DNA from: Thermodesulfovibrionia bacterium
Lineage (GTDB): Bacteria; Nitrospirota; Thermodesulfovibrionia; UBA6902
Reading direction: 5' to 3'
Length of the DNA: 64,000 nt
Assembly (NCBI GenBank): GCA_030646035.1
Contig: JAUSMY010000061.1
Location: forward strand, 123,034 to 187,033
Positions 35,003 to 44,260 of this stretch are shown here, in pieces (position 1 is the stretch's first letter; the number at the start of each line of letters is the position of its first letter). The position numbers and the translations under genes were made by a program. The notes beneath the pieces are model-generated. The model did not search any database. It was not told where the DNA came from and saw only the letters and a program-made list of their open reading frames with translations.

Positions 35003-36262
35003 ATGTCCCTTTTTGGCGAACTCTTTATCAGCGAATTATTGAATAAACCGGTTCTTGACCCAAAAGGGGATGAGCTCGGCAGGGTCTCTGACTTTGTCGT
35101 GATAAAGGGAGAGCATCTTCCAAAGGTATCAGCCCTCATACTCAACAAGAAGGACAAACTCCGCCTCGAATGGGATGACCTGAGCTTATTTAACAAGAGG
35201 GTCATTTCTTCAAAGATATATGCTTCCCATATAAAACCTTATGAATCCTCTGAGGACGACCTGCTTATTGTTAGGGACATATTTGACAAGCAGATAGTTG
35301 ACGCTGACGGCGCCAAAGTCGTTAGGGTCAATGACGTCAAGCTTGAAGGCAAACATTACATGGCATGGCTTGCAGCAATTGACGTGGGGATGAGTGGGAT
35401 ACTGAGGCGCCTCGGCATAGAGGGGAGGAGCGAAAGTGTCTACAGGCTCTTCGGCAAGACGCTCTCGCAGAATCTCATAGGCTGGGGATATTTACAGCCG
35501 CTTGAGCCGAGGCTTACCAAGATATCTCTGACCGTGCCGCGCCAGATGCTTTCAGAGCTTCATCCTGCTGATATCGCTGATATCATTAACAGCATATCGC
35601 AGAAGGACGGCGCGAGCTTTTTCAATAACCTCGACATCGAGACCGCCGCTGAGGCCCTTGCAGAGCTTCAGCCCGAGATGCAGGCGGATATAATGAATTC
35701 CATGGACACTGAGAAGGCTGCTGACATTATCGAGGAGATGCCGCCTGACGAAGCTGCCGACGTCCTAAGCGACCTGCCTAAGGAAAGGGCCGATGAGATA
35801 CTCGAACATGTTGAGAAGGAAGAGGCTGAAGATATTCAGGAACTGCTCAGGCATGAAGAGGATACTGCGGGCGGGCTTATGACAAACGACTTTATCTCCT
35901 ATCCCCCGGATATAACCATCCGTGAGGCGACTGAACGGTTCAAGACCGAGGCGCAGGAGGCTGAGAATGTATATTATCTCTACATCGTTGACAAAGAGGA
36001 AAAACTGCAAGGCGTTGCATCCCTGAGGGAGGTGCTAATCGCTGATAATGACTCTTATCTTGCTGACATCATGGAGACAAATCTCAAGACTGTCGTGCCC
36101 GGTGAGGATGAGATGGTGGTCGCTGAGATCATCTCAAAATATAACCTGCTCGCCCTGCCTGTTGTTGATGAGAGCGGATATATGCACGGCATCATCACGG
36201 TTGACGACATAGTTGACATCCTTCTGCCTCCTGCTTCAAAGAAGAAGAGGCGAAGGGTTTGA
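35003..36262 (+). CDS. MgtE-like Mg2+ sensor protein (PRC-barrel, MgtE_N, CBS), no membrane part
   Basis: 419 residues, soluble. Two PRC-barrel-like repeats (5-80 and 85-160), then the MgtE N superhelical domain (185-290; LSELHPADIADIINS, DEAADVLSDLPKE) and a CBS pair (300-410; TVDDIVDILLPP at the end). In MgtE these domains sense cytoplasmic Mg2+ and gate the channel, but the transmembrane domain is absent here and a NRAMP-type transporter follows directly, its TTG start overlapping the stop. The pair probably works as a regulated transporter complex. A basic tail (KKKRRR) ends it. I recall similar gene pairs in other genomes, but no experimental name. Confidence 0.85.
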   Translation: MSLFGELFISELLNKPVLDPKGDELGRVSDFVVIKGEHLPKVSALILNKKDKLRLEWDDLSLFNKRVISSKIYASHIKPYESSEDDLLIVRDIFDKQIVDADGAKVVRVNDVKLEGKHYMAWLAAIDVGMSGILRRLGIEGRSESVYRLFGKTLSQNLIGWGYLQPLEPRLTKISLTVPRQMLSELHPADIADIINSISQKDGASFFNNLDIETAAEALAELQPEMQADIMNSMDTEKAADIIEEMPPDEAADVLSDLPKERADEILEHVEKEEAEDIQELLRHEEDTAGGLMTNDFISYPPDITIREATERFKTEAQEAENVYYLYIVDKEEKLQGVASLREVLIADNDSYLADIMETNLKTVVPGEDEMVVAEIISKYNLLALPVVDESGYMHGIITVDDIVDILLPPASKKKRRRV

Positions 36263-37494
36263 AGATCCGCAGGAACATACTCTTTTTCCTGAGCGTCATG
36301 GGGCCGGGCATCATCACCGCCAACATTGACAATGACGCCAGCGGAATAACCACCTATTCGGTAGCGGGCGCGCGTTTCGGATATGCGCTGCTCTGGACAC
36401 TGCTGCCCACAACGGTCGCGCTCGTGGTGATACAGGAGACGATCGCGCGCATGGGCGTTGTAACAGGCAAAGGGCTTTCAGACCTCATCCGTGAAAACTT
36501 CGGGGTCAAGGCGGCTTTTTATATGATGTTAGGCCTTTTCGTTGCTAATTTCGGCAATACAGTCGCGAATCTCGCCGGCTGGGCTGCCAGCATGGAGATC
36601 CTCGGTTTCAGTAAATTTGTCATGGTGCCTGTCGGAGCGCTCTCGATCTGGATACTTGTCACCAAGGGGAGCTACCGGCTGGTCGAGAAGATACTTCTCT
36701 TTGCCTGCCTTATTTATTTCGGATATGTTGTTTCCGGCTTTATGGCAAAGCCTGACTGGGGGCCGGTGCTGAAGAGCGCTGTCATTCCCCAGATGAGGTG
36801 GAATTCGGAATATATCATGCTCAGCATCGCTATCATCGGAACCACTATCACGCCCTGGATGCAGTTCTATCTCCAGTCTTCGATAGCTGAGAAGGGCATC
36901 AAGAAGAGACAGTACAAGGCGATGCGGCTTGATGTCATCATCGGCTGCTCCATAACCGATATCATCAGCTTCTTTATCATTGTTACCTGCGGGGCTTTGC
37001 TCTTTCCGCATGGCATACGGGTCCATGAGGCTTCAGAGGCCGCGCTCGCACTGAAGCCGCTTGCCGGAGAGTACGCGTACCTGATCTTCGCGTTATGTCT
37101 CGCCAATGCATCTCTGCTCGGCGCGATAATTGTGCCTCTTGCAACTGCTTACTACGTCTGCGAGGCGATGGGATGGGAGGCCGGAGTAAACAAGACCTTC
37201 AGCGAGGCGCCGCAGTTCATGTGGATATATACGATGACCATAGCCCTGGCATCGCTTGTTATCCTGATCCCCGGTGCGCCGCTTGTTCTTCTCATGGTGC
37301 TCTCAGCGGTGCTCAACGGGCTGCTTCTTCCGTTTGTGCTGGTCTTTGCCCTGCTGCTTGTGAACAACAAGAAGCTTATGGGCGAATATGCTAATTCCAA
37401 GGTATATAATTACATCACATGGGCAACGGTCATAACGATCATAGGATTGACATCGTTCCTTGTTGTAACAACCTTTATCCCGCTCAAGGTGTAA
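36259..37494 (+). CDS. NRAMP-family divalent cation transporter, probably Mg2+-type
   Basis: 411 residues from a TTG start overlapping the sensor gene. About eleven membrane helices of the LeuT fold. In classic NRAMP proteins helix 1 carries DPGN and helix 6 MPH. Here helix 1 has Asp24-Asn25-Asp26 (NIDNDASG) and helix 6 has Thr198-Pro199-Trp200 (TITPWMQFY), so the metal-coordinating Met is lost. Loss of that soft ligand is what I recall for the NRAMP-related Mg2+ transporters. With the MgtE-like sensor upstream, Mg2+ uptake is the best inference; Mn2+ or Fe2+ cannot be excluded. Ends at TAA 37494. Confidence 0.88.
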   Translation: MKIRRNILFFLSVMGPGIITANIDNDASGITTYSVAGARFGYALLWTLLPTTVALVVIQETIARMGVVTGKGLSDLIRENFGVKAAFYMMLGLFVANFGNTVANLAGWAASMEILGFSKFVMVPVGALSIWILVTKGSYRLVEKILLFACLIYFGYVVSGFMAKPDWGPVLKSAVIPQMRWNSEYIMLSIAIIGTTITPWMQFYLQSSIAEKGIKKRQYKAMRLDVIIGCSITDIISFFIIVTCGALLFPHGIRVHEASEAALALKPLAGEYAYLIFALCLANASLLGAIIVPLATAYYVCEAMGWEAGVNKTFSEAPQFMWIYTMTIALASLVILIPGAPLVLLMVLSAVLNGLLLPFVLVFALLLVNNKKLMGEYANSKVYNYITWATVITIIGLTSFLVVTTFIPLKV

Positions 37495-37524
37495 CAAGCC
37501 GGGAATCAGGGATGTGCTTTATTT

Positions 37525-37530
37525 TATAAT
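37525..37530 (+). promoter_or_regulatory. Candidate -10 box of mtnA
   Basis: TATAAT 20 bases before the mtnA start, in the 55-base gap; no good -35 is seen, so read-through from the transporter operon is also likely. Confidence 0.3.
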
Positions 37531-37549
37531 GTGACTGACAGGAGATAAC

Positions 37550-38611
37550 ATGGTTAAAACGATAGAGATGATTGACGGGGTAGTTATGATGCTTAACCAG
37601 AGCATACTGCCGCACGAGGTCAGTTATATAAAATGTACTGACTACATGATGGTGGCAGAAGGCATTAAGAAGCTCTGGATACGCGGAGCCCCGGCGATAG
37701 GGATAGCCGCTGCCATGGGGATAGCGCTTGGCGCAAGAGAGATAAAGGCTGCCAGCTTTGATGATTTCATGAAAGAGCTTCAGAAGGTCTTTGATACACT
37801 CCTTGCCACAAGGCCGACCGCTGTGAATATTCACTGGTCTGTCGAGAGGGTGAAGAGGCTTTTAAATGAGAACAAGGGAAAGCCTATCGATGAGCTTAAA
37901 GAGCTGCTGGTCACTGAGGCCAATAAGGTGCTTGAAGAGGATATTGAGATAAACAAGACGATAGGCAGATACGGCAATCAATTCATAAAGGACGGCGACA
38001 CGATAATCACGCATTGCAACGCAGGGTCGCTCGCAACCGGAGGCTACGGCACCGCTACCGGGCCGATACGCGTCGCGCATGAAGCAGGAAAAAAGATACA
38101 GGTCATTGCGGATGAGACAAGGCCGGTTCTTCAGGGAGCGCGGCTTACGGCATGGGAGCTTATGCAGGATAATATTCCGGTTACGCTTATCAGCGACAAT
38201 ACCGCAGGCGCCATCATGCAGAGGGGAGAGATAGACCTTGCGATAGTCGGCACAGACCGCACTGCGGCAAACGGGGATGTCGCCAATAAGATAGGGACAT
38301 ATACACTGGCGGTATTATGCAAAGAGCACGGCATACCTTTTTATGTTGCCGCGCCTACAAGCAGCATTGATTTTTCTATGGCAACCGGAGCAGAGATCCC
38401 TATTGAAGAGCGCGGGCCTGAAGAGGTGACGAATATTTTCGGATGCAGGATAGCTCCTGAAGGCGTAAGGGTCAGGAATATAGCATTTGATGTGACCCCT
38501 GCGAGATATATAACAGCCATAATCACAGAGAAGGGTGTATTCAGGCCTGAGAACCTTCACATGATAAATCAACCCGGAGCTGACCTGGATAAATTTAGGT
38601 TCAAGCCGTAA
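37550..38611 (+). CDS. mtnA: Methylthioribose-1-phosphate isomerase
   Basis: 353 residues. Isomerises 5-methylthioribose-1-phosphate to the ribulose form in methionine salvage. Catalytic Cys156 in [12 protein letters not shown] and Asp236 in [18 protein letters not shown] are present, with RGAPAIG near residue 45. Clear ribosome site AGGAGA before the ATG. A homologous fold occurs in eIF2B-like regulators, but the intact catalytic pair favours MtnA. Downstream, a polyprenyl synthase starts 4 bases after the stop. Confidence 0.95.
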   Translation: MVKTIEMIDGVVMMLNQSILPHEVSYIKCTDYMMVAEGIKKLWIRGAPAIGIAAAMGIALGAREIKAASFDDFMKELQKVFDTLLATRPTAVNIHWSVERVKRLLNENKGKPIDELKELLVTEANKVLEEDIEINKTIGRYGNQFIKDGDTIITHCNAGSLATGGYGTATGPIRVAHEAGKKIQVIADETRPVLQGARLTAWELMQDNIPVTLISDNTAGAIMQRGEIDLAIVGTDRTAANGDVANKIGTYTLAVLCKEHGIPFYVAAPTSSIDFSMATGAEIPIEERGPEEVTNIFGCRIAPEGVRVRNIAFDVTPARYITAIITEKGVFRPENLHMINQPGADLDKFRFKP

Positions 38612-38615
38612 ACAT

Positions 38616-39590
38616 ATGAAGATCAAAGAAGTCTGCGCATACTATAAAAAGGACCTGGATTCTGCTGAAGATGTCATCAACGGGATGTTCAGTGCGGTTG
38701 CGCCTGCCATATCAGAGATAGGGAAGTATATGCTCACCGGAGGCGGGAAACGCATCAGGCCTTTACTGGCGATACTCAGCTCAAAGATATTTAATTATCA
38801 CGGGGAGAAGGCCTATGTCCTTGCATGCAGCGTTGAGTCGATACATACCGCGTCGCTGCTGCATGATGATATTGTTGATGACGCGAGCGTAAGAAGGGGA
38901 AGGCCGCCTGCCCACTCTGTCTGGGGAGATAAGCTCACCATACTTGTGGGCGATTATCTTTACACGAACGCCATGAGGGTCGCAAGTTCGCTCGGAGACC
39001 AGAGGATAATGGACGCGCTCTCAGGCGCAACAGCCAAGATGTCTGAGGGCGAGGTGCTTCAGCTTGGGATCAAAGGGGATTTTGATATTTCTGAAGTGGA
39101 GTATATGGAGATAATAAAGGATAAGACCGCGATACTGATATCTTCCGTATGCCTGAGCGGGGCCATACTCGGCAGCGCCTCAAAGAAGCAGGAAGATGCC
39201 ATGGCAGGATACGGCCTGAAACTCGGGCTGGCGTTTCAGATAGCTGACGATGTACTTGATTACATGGCTGAGGAGAAAGCGCTCGGAAAGAGCCTCGGAA
39301 AAGACCTTGAAGAGGGCAAGATAACCCTTCCGCTTATATATCTTCTCAAAAGCTCGACCGATGAAGAGGCTGAGAAGGTCAAGTCCATCATAAGGGCTGA
39401 GAAGATGTTCAGGTCAGACCTTTCCTACATAACGGGCTTGCTTGAGAAGTATAAATGCATTGAGAAGTCTTATGAAAAGGCAAACAGCATAATAAACGAG
39501 GCAAAGGCAGAGCTTGATATATTTGATGACTCGATGGAAAAGACCTCGCTCATTACTATTGCCGAATATGTGTTAAAGAGAGAAAAATAG
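38616..39590 (+). CDS. Polyprenyl diphosphate synthase
   Basis: 324 residues. Trans-prenyl chain elongation for a quinone side chain or undecaprenyl-like lipid. First Asp-rich motif DDIVD at 84-88 ([15 protein letters not shown]) and second DDVLD at 211-215, plus [10 protein letters not shown] at 42-51. The chain length is set by residues before the first motif, which I cannot assign, so hepta- or octaprenyl is open. It is packed between mtnA (4 bases) and AMMECR1 (overlap of the stop and GTG start), so one operon. Confidence 0.93.
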   Translation: MKIKEVCAYYKKDLDSAEDVINGMFSAVAPAISEIGKYMLTGGGKRIRPLLAILSSKIFNYHGEKAYVLACSVESIHTASLLHDDIVDDASVRRGRPPAHSVWGDKLTILVGDYLYTNAMRVASSLGDQRIMDALSGATAKMSEGEVLQLGIKGDFDISEVEYMEIIKDKTAILISSVCLSGAILGSASKKQEDAMAGYGLKLGLAFQIADDVLDYMAEEKALGKSLGKDLEEGKITLPLIYLLKSSTDEEAEKVKSIIRAEKMFRSDLSYITGLLEKYKCIEKSYEKANSIINEAKAELDIFDDSMEKTSLITIAEYVLKREK

Positions 39591-40096
39591 TGCACCCGCT
39601 TGTGAAGCTGGCAAAAGAGACGATCAGGCAGTATGTCACAGGCAGAGAGATCATCGCCCCTCCTGCAGAACCATCCCCTGAGATGAAAGATAAGGCCGGT
39701 GTCTTTGTCTCACTCAAGATGCATGGCGAACTGAGAGGCTGCATAGGCACATTCTCTCCCACCACGGAAAACGTCGCAAAGGAGATCATCCAGAATGCGA
39801 TAAGCGCTGCAACACAGGACCCGAGGTTTCCGCCTGTAACTTCCTCTGAACTTGATAAGATAGTTTATTCAGTTGATGTGCTCTCAGCTCCTGAGAAGGT
39901 CAAAGGGAAGGATGAGCTTGATGTTGAAAAATATGGTGTTATCGTAAAGCGCGGCAACCGGCGCGGGCTTCTGCTTCCTGACCTTGAAGGTGTTGATACG
40001 GTTGAGGAACAGCTGGATATTGCCTGTATGAAGGCCGGCATTGCCAAAGGCGAGGAGATAGAGATCTACAGGTTTGAAGTTAAAAGGTATAAATAA
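39590..40096 (+). CDS. AMMECR1-domain protein
   Basis: 168 residues from a GTG that overlaps the preceding TAG by one base. The family hallmark LRGCIGTF at 46-53 is present, as are PPAEPSPEM before it and [18 protein letters not shown] later. AMMECR1 proteins are widespread, with a fold suggesting a nucleic-acid or regulatory role; in bacteria they are often near AmmeMemoRadiSam genes, none seen here. Function unknown. Ends one base from the convergent moaC gene. Confidence 0.85.
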   Translation: MHPLVKLAKETIRQYVTGREIIAPPAEPSPEMKDKAGVFVSLKMHGELRGCIGTFSPTTENVAKEIIQNAISAATQDPRFPPVTSSELDKIVYSVDVLSAPEKVKGKDELDVEKYGVIVKRGNRRGLLLPDLEGVDTVEEQLDIACMKAGIAKGEEIEIYRFEVKRYK

Positions 40097-40097
40097 G

Positions 40098-40574
40098 TTA
40101 TTTTCTCTCCCACGTCCCGCTCTTGCCGCCGCTCTTTTTTATGAGCATGATATCTGAAATCACCATCCCCCTGTCTACAGCCTTGCACATATCATAAATT
40201 GTAAGAGCTGCAGCTGAGGCCGCAACGAGAGCTTCCATCTCTACTCCAGTCTCTCCCTTGCACTTTGCCTTTGCCTCGATATTTATCCTGCTCTTCTTCC
40301 TGTCAATCTTAAAATCAATGCTTACGGTGCTGAGGTTTATCTGATGACAGAGAGGGATGAGCTCGCAAGTCTTTTTAGCTGCCATGATACCGGCAAGCCG
40401 GGCAGCCTCAAGCACATTACCCTTTGTTATCTTCCCGTCGGTTATTAGCTTAAGCGTCTCTTTCTCCATGCTGATGGAGCCTGAAGCTATAGCTTCCCTT
40501 AATGTAGAAGATTTGCCGCTAACATCGACCATATTCATCCTTCCTTCTTCGTCAATGTGAGTAAGCTTCTTCAT
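40098..40574 (-). CDS. moaC: Cyclic pyranopterin monophosphate synthase
   Basis: 158 residues. Second step of molybdopterin synthesis, after MoaA. Motifs: MVDVSGK near 14-20, ELIPLCHQINLSTV with catalytic residues in the middle, and the C-terminal MCKAVDRGM. The start ATG touches the stop of the preceding C_GCAxxG gene with no gap, so they are co-transcribed. It implies molybdenum or tungsten enzymes. moaA and moaE are not in the window. Confidence 0.95.
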   Translation of the reverse strand: MKKLTHIDEEGRMNMVDVSGKSSTLREAIASGSISMEKETLKLITDGKITKGNVLEAARLAGIMAAKKTCELIPLCHQINLSTVSIDFKIDRKKSRINIEAKAKCKGETGVEMEALVAASAAALTIYDMCKAVDRGMVISDIMLIKKSGGKSGTWERK

Positions 40575-41006
40575 CTATAAAATCTCCTCTAAAATTTCAA
40601 CTGCATTACGCACGCATTTTGCGCACTGCTTATGCACATCTTTGCGAACCTCAGGCGGCAGGCTTCCTAATAATTGAACATCATGTCCGATAAGCTCCCT
40701 GCAGGTTGTGGATTTATTGAGCGACTTGAACCTCTCCATGAACTCTCTCACAAGTGATGATGTTTTCTCTTTCGCATTCTTATCCTTCGGGTCTGCCGAG
40801 CCTGACCTCAGCCCTATGACCATTATTGACCCTGTGACAGCCCCGCAGGTGCCGCCTGTCTTTCCCATGCCTCCGGCAAAGGCGCTGCCGAGCTTCAGCG
40901 AGGTATCACGGTCAATCCCCGTAATATCATCGAATGCAGCCAATAATGACTGTGAGCAGTCATGGCCGTCTTTAAAAAGCGCTGTTGCAGTATCTGATCT
41001 CTTCAT
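40575..41006 (-). CDS. C_GCAxxG_C_C family protein
   Basis: 143 residues. Contains the family pattern of spaced cysteines: GHDCSQSLLAAF, then GGTCGAVTGSIMVIGL, then the terminal pairs (TTCRELIG, KQCAKCVRNA). The conserved cysteines probably hold an iron-sulfur cluster or a redox disulfide; the family has no proven activity. Immediately upstream of moaC in the same transcript. Although the organism has tRNA-Sec, there is no in-frame UGA in this gene. Confidence 0.8.
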   Translation of the reverse strand: MKRSDTATALFKDGHDCSQSLLAAFDDITGIDRDTSLKLGSAFAGGMGKTGGTCGAVTGSIMVIGLRSGSADPKDKNAKEKTSSLVREFMERFKSLNKSTTCRELIGHDVQLLGSLPPEVRKDVHKQCAKCVRNAVEILEEIL

Positions 41007-41048
41007 GGGTTTATGATAAAACTTCGGGATAAAATTTTCTTGTCCCGT

Positions 41049-42248
41049 CTAAAATATCGACACCTTTCCGTACTCACCGTCAAAGCCCGGCACGACATTG
41101 ATATCTCCGCTGCGGACTCTCTTGATACCCTCTGCTATTTTTTCATCCGCGATATCAGCTATCTCATCTTCTCCAAGCTCAAGAAGGATATCGAATTCGG
41201 TATGTATAGATACAAGCCTTTCATACTCCTCTTTGACCTTTTTTGTATTCACTCCCTGTGCATAAGCCCCGGCTATGATCTCGACAAGAGGCACAAGGTG
41301 TTTTGAAGGTATGGCGTTTTCAGGAACAAAGCCCTCGTCCCTGTCAGCGAGTTCATCAACCCTGTTTGTTACGCCTATCACAAGAGGCTTATTACAGACA
41401 GGGCAGATGCCTTTATGCTTCTTTGTCTCAGCCGGTGAGAATGATATTCCGCATACTCTGTGTCCGTCAAAATGGTACTTGCCCTCTTCAGGGAAGAACT
41501 CCACTGTATAGAGAAAACGCTTGCGGTCTTTCTTCTTTATTGTATCAATGACATCGTAATAATCCGGCTTGCAGTCAAGCACATTTGCCTCTCTTCCAAG
41601 TTTTGCAGGTGAATGGGCATCGGAATTTGATAAGAGAGTTATATTATCAAGCGCAGAGAGCCTCCAGTTCATCTCAGGGTCTGAAGAGAGCCCTGTCTCG
41701 ATCGCATAGATGTATTTCGCGTATTCTTCGAAGCACTCTTCTATCGAGTCAAAGCCTGATTTGCTGCCGAAGATGGAGAACCACGGCGTCCATGCGTGCG
41801 CAGGCACAAATAGGCAGTCTTCAGATATATCGAGGATTATCTTCAACAGTTCTTTAGCTGATATGCCCAGTATAGGCCTTCCGTCTGATTTGATATTGCC
41901 TCGTTTATCCAAAACGCTGTTTATCTTTTCCACCACCTCGATGCTCGGTGCGAAGACAAGGTTATGTATCTTCCTTACCTTTCCTCCCTGCTTATAGATG
42001 CTGCTTATCTCAGCTGTCAGCATGAAGTTTACTGACGGTTCTTTTGCGGTTGTGTATAGTCCATTGCCGAGCGGCTTCAGGTCTTTCTTCAGCGCCTTAA
42101 GATATTCAGGATGGGTGAAGTCCCCTGTAGCGAGCAGGTTAATGCCCTTCTTCTTTGCCCATAAAGCCATGAGATCGGCGTTCATATCCTTGCTCGTGGC
42201 GCGGCTGTAGCCTGAGTGTACATGAAGGTCAGCGATTATTTTATTCAT
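41049..42248 (-). CDS. Endonuclease Q-like PHP-domain protein
   Basis: 399 residues. PHP metallophosphoesterase core with DLHVHSGYS at 7-15, FVPAHAWTPWF and SNSDAHSPAKLG. A zinc site is formed by CPVCNKPL and an upstream Cys in HRVCGIS. This layout matches endonuclease Q of Pyrococcus and Bacillus, which cuts 5' of deaminated bases (uracil, hypoxanthine, xanthine) in DNA. The C-terminal EndoQ-type region with IPSKHLVPLVEIIAGAY is present. Sits downstream of gatB in a minus-strand run. Alternative: a PHP phosphoesterase of other specificity. Confidence 0.82.
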   Translation of the reverse strand: MNKIIADLHVHSGYSRATSKDMNADLMALWAKKKGINLLATGDFTHPEYLKALKKDLKPLGNGLYTTAKEPSVNFMLTAEISSIYKQGGKVRKIHNLVFAPSIEVVEKINSVLDKRGNIKSDGRPILGISAKELLKIILDISEDCLFVPAHAWTPWFSIFGSKSGFDSIEECFEEYAKYIYAIETGLSSDPEMNWRLSALDNITLLSNSDAHSPAKLGREANVLDCKPDYYDVIDTIKKKDRKRFLYTVEFFPEEGKYHFDGHRVCGISFSPAETKKHKGICPVCNKPLVIGVTNRVDELADRDEGFVPENAIPSKHLVPLVEIIAGAYAQGVNTKKVKEEYERLVSIHTEFDILLELGEDEIADIADEKIAEGIKRVRSGDINVVPGFDGEYGKVSIF

Positions 42249-42265
42249 AATAAAATGGTGGTGGG

Positions 42266-43714
42266 TCAGGAAAGCTTTTTGTTGATCAGCTCATTCACTA
42301 TCTTGGGGTTTGCCTTGCCTTTGGTCGCCTTCATTACTTCGCCCACAAAGAATCCCATGAGCTTCATGTCTCCGGCCCTGAATCTTTCAACTTCTTTGGG
42401 GCTGTTCGTGATAATACCATCAACTATTGATTCTATCTCGCCTGTATCGCTTATCTGGACAAGGCCTTTATCCTTGACTATCGCCTCTGCGTCCTTCCCT
42501 GTCTTGTACATCTCTTCGAACACGGCCTTGGCGATCTTGTTGCTTATCGTGCCTTTCTCAATAAGACTGAGCATGGCAACAAGGTGTGATGGTTTTAACG
42601 GTGATTCGTTTATCTCTCTGTTCTCTTCATTCAGCAGACGCATAAGCTCGCCCATTATCCAGTTCGAGATTGTCTTTGGATCTCCGCCTAACTTAACAGC
42701 TTCTTCAAACCAGTCTGCTATCGCTTTCTCTGATGTGAGAAACGCTGCATCGTCCTCAGGCAGGTTGAAATCTTCAGCAAATCTTGCGCGCATCAGGCCG
42801 GGGAGTTCTGATATCTCTGCCTTTATCCCGCTTATCCATGATTCACTTACCTCTATCGGCACAAGGTCGGGTTCGGGGAAATATCTGTAATCATGTGCGC
42901 CCTCTTTTGAGCGCATGGATTCTGTTATCCCCCTGTCTGCGTCCCAGAGCCTTGTCTCCTGTATGATCCTCTCGCCGTTCTTCGCCATCTTTATCTGGCG
43001 CTTTATCTCATAATCAATAGCCTTCTCAATAAACCTGAATGAGTTCATGTTCTTTATCTCAGCCTTTGTTCCTAACTCCTTTTGACCAATAGGCCGAACA
43101 GATACATTCGCGTCGCATCTCAGAGAACCCTGTTCCATATTGCCGTCACACACTCCGATCCACCTGACAAGTTCCCTTAACTTTTTCACGAACTCTGCTG
43201 CCTCCTGCGGAGTGCGGATGTCAGGTTCTGAAACGATCTCCATCAAAGGAGTGCCTGCCCTGTTGAGGTCAACGAGGCTGTGGCCTGAGGAGCCTTCATG
43301 TATATTCTTTCCGGCATCCTCTTCAAGATGAATCCTGGTCAGGCTTATCTTTCTTGATGAGCCGTTAACGGTTATCTCAACATGTCCGCCTTCACAGAGC
43401 GGAAGCTCGAACTGGCTTATCTGATAGCCCTTCGGCAGGTCGGGATAAAAGTAGTTCTTTCTTGCAAACCTGCTGTAAGGGGATATATTGCAATTCAAGG
43501 CAAGCCCTGTCTTTATCACATACTCAACAGCCTTCTTATTCATAACAGGCAGAACACCCGGCATGCCTGTGCAGACAGGGCATGTATTGGTATTCGGCTC
43601 ATCTCCGAATGACGCAGGGCAGCCGCAGAATATCTTTGTGTTTGTTAAAAGCTGGGCATGTATCTCAAGCCCGATTACCGCTTCGTATTGTATGTCATGA
43701 TCTTTAAGATTCAA
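42266..43714 (-). CDS. gatB: Aspartyl/glutamyl-tRNA amidotransferase subunit B
   Basis: 482 residues from a TTG preceded by GGAACTGG. Works with GatA and GatC to turn mischarged Glu-tRNA(Gln) or Asp-tRNA(Asn) into the correct amidated form. Motifs: EAVIGLEIHAQLLTNTKIFC, PNTNTCPVCTGMPGVLPVMN, FYPDLPKGYQISQFE, and DLNRAGTPLMEIVSEPD; the YqeY-like tail lies at the C-terminus. The upstream toxin gene ends one base before this TTG, so gatB is expressed through the toxin-antitoxin pair from gatA. Confidence 0.97.
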   Translation of the reverse strand: MNLKDHDIQYEAVIGLEIHAQLLTNTKIFCGCPASFGDEPNTNTCPVCTGMPGVLPVMNKKAVEYVIKTGLALNCNISPYSRFARKNYFYPDLPKGYQISQFELPLCEGGHVEITVNGSSRKISLTRIHLEEDAGKNIHEGSSGHSLVDLNRAGTPLMEIVSEPDIRTPQEAAEFVKKLRELVRWIGVCDGNMEQGSLRCDANVSVRPIGQKELGTKAEIKNMNSFRFIEKAIDYEIKRQIKMAKNGERIIQETRLWDADRGITESMRSKEGAHDYRYFPEPDLVPIEVSESWISGIKAEISELPGLMRARFAEDFNLPEDDAAFLTSEKAIADWFEEAVKLGGDPKTISNWIMGELMRLLNEENREINESPLKPSHLVAMLSLIEKGTISNKIAKAVFEEMYKTGKDAEAIVKDKGLVQISDTGEIESIVDGIITNSPKEVERFRAGDMKLMGFFVGEVMKATKGKANPKIVNELINKKLS

Positions 43715-43715
43715 T

Positions 43716-44042
43716 TTAATCCAGTTCCTTGATTAGACGCTTAATTTCTTTATCGTTTATTGTCGATGTTTCCGACTTATCATAAATTGATAGCAGAAAT
43801 ATTATTTCTTTTATACAAAAGGCATATGTGATTATACGGAATCCCCCGCTCTTGCCCCCGGGTTTATCAGAGGTTGCGAGCCTTATTTTGTAACAGTTAT
43901 GTCCTAATGGAGTTCCGGTACATGGATTTTTTTGAAGTTCATTTGAAAGGTCTTTAATATTTTGTTTGAGTGAGGGGTATTTTTTACTCAGTCTTTTCAG
44001 TTCTTTTGAAAAATTATCTGTAGGAACAATCTTATAGCTCAT
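43716..44042 (-). CDS. RelE/ParE-type toxin
   Basis: 108 residues from an ATG at 44042 (a TTG lies one codon up). Compact basic protein with the order of the RelE/ParE fold: YKIVPTDNFSKELKRLSKKY, PLGHNCYKIRLA, GGFRIITYAF, IIFLLSIYDKSE. The basic residues (Arg in KIRLATSD and in FRIITYA) fit the mRNA-interferase site. It overlaps the antitoxin by 11 bases and ends one base before gatB. Placement between gatA and gatB is unusual. Confidence 0.87.
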   Translation of the reverse strand: MSYKIVPTDNFSKELKRLSKKYPSLKQNIKDLSNELQKNPCTGTPLGHNCYKIRLATSDKPGGKSGGFRIITYAFCIKEIIFLLSIYDKSETSTINDKEIKRLIKELD

Positions 44043-44232
44043 CAATCAGCTCTTTAAATGTTCTCATCTTTTTTTTTCCGGCTGCCATAGCCTTTACTTC
44101 CGAGACAGCTTCCTTCAGCCCAAGCAGCACCCGTTGCTTCTGCATCTCTTTCATGAGGGTTTCCCATTCTTTGTATGGAATAACCACATTCTTTCTGTGC
44201 CCTTTTGTATCAGTAATGTATTGAATTCCCAT
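44032..44232 (-). CDS. RelB/Phd-like antitoxin
   Basis: 66 residues. Short, charged protein beginning MGIQYITDTKGHRKNVVIPYKE, as in Phd/YefM or RelB antitoxins, with a C-terminal helix (MRTFKELIDEL) likely to wrap the toxin. It overlaps the toxin start by 11 bases and begins 28 bases after the gatA stop. GGAGG stands before its ATG. Family call rests on size, context and the partner, not on a strong motif. Confidence 0.8.
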   Translation of the reverse strand: MGIQYITDTKGHRKNVVIPYKEWETLMKEMQKQRVLLGLKEAVSEVKAMAAGKKKMRTFKELIDEL

Positions 44233-44260
44233 TTACTTTCCTCCTTTCCGTGAGGTTATT

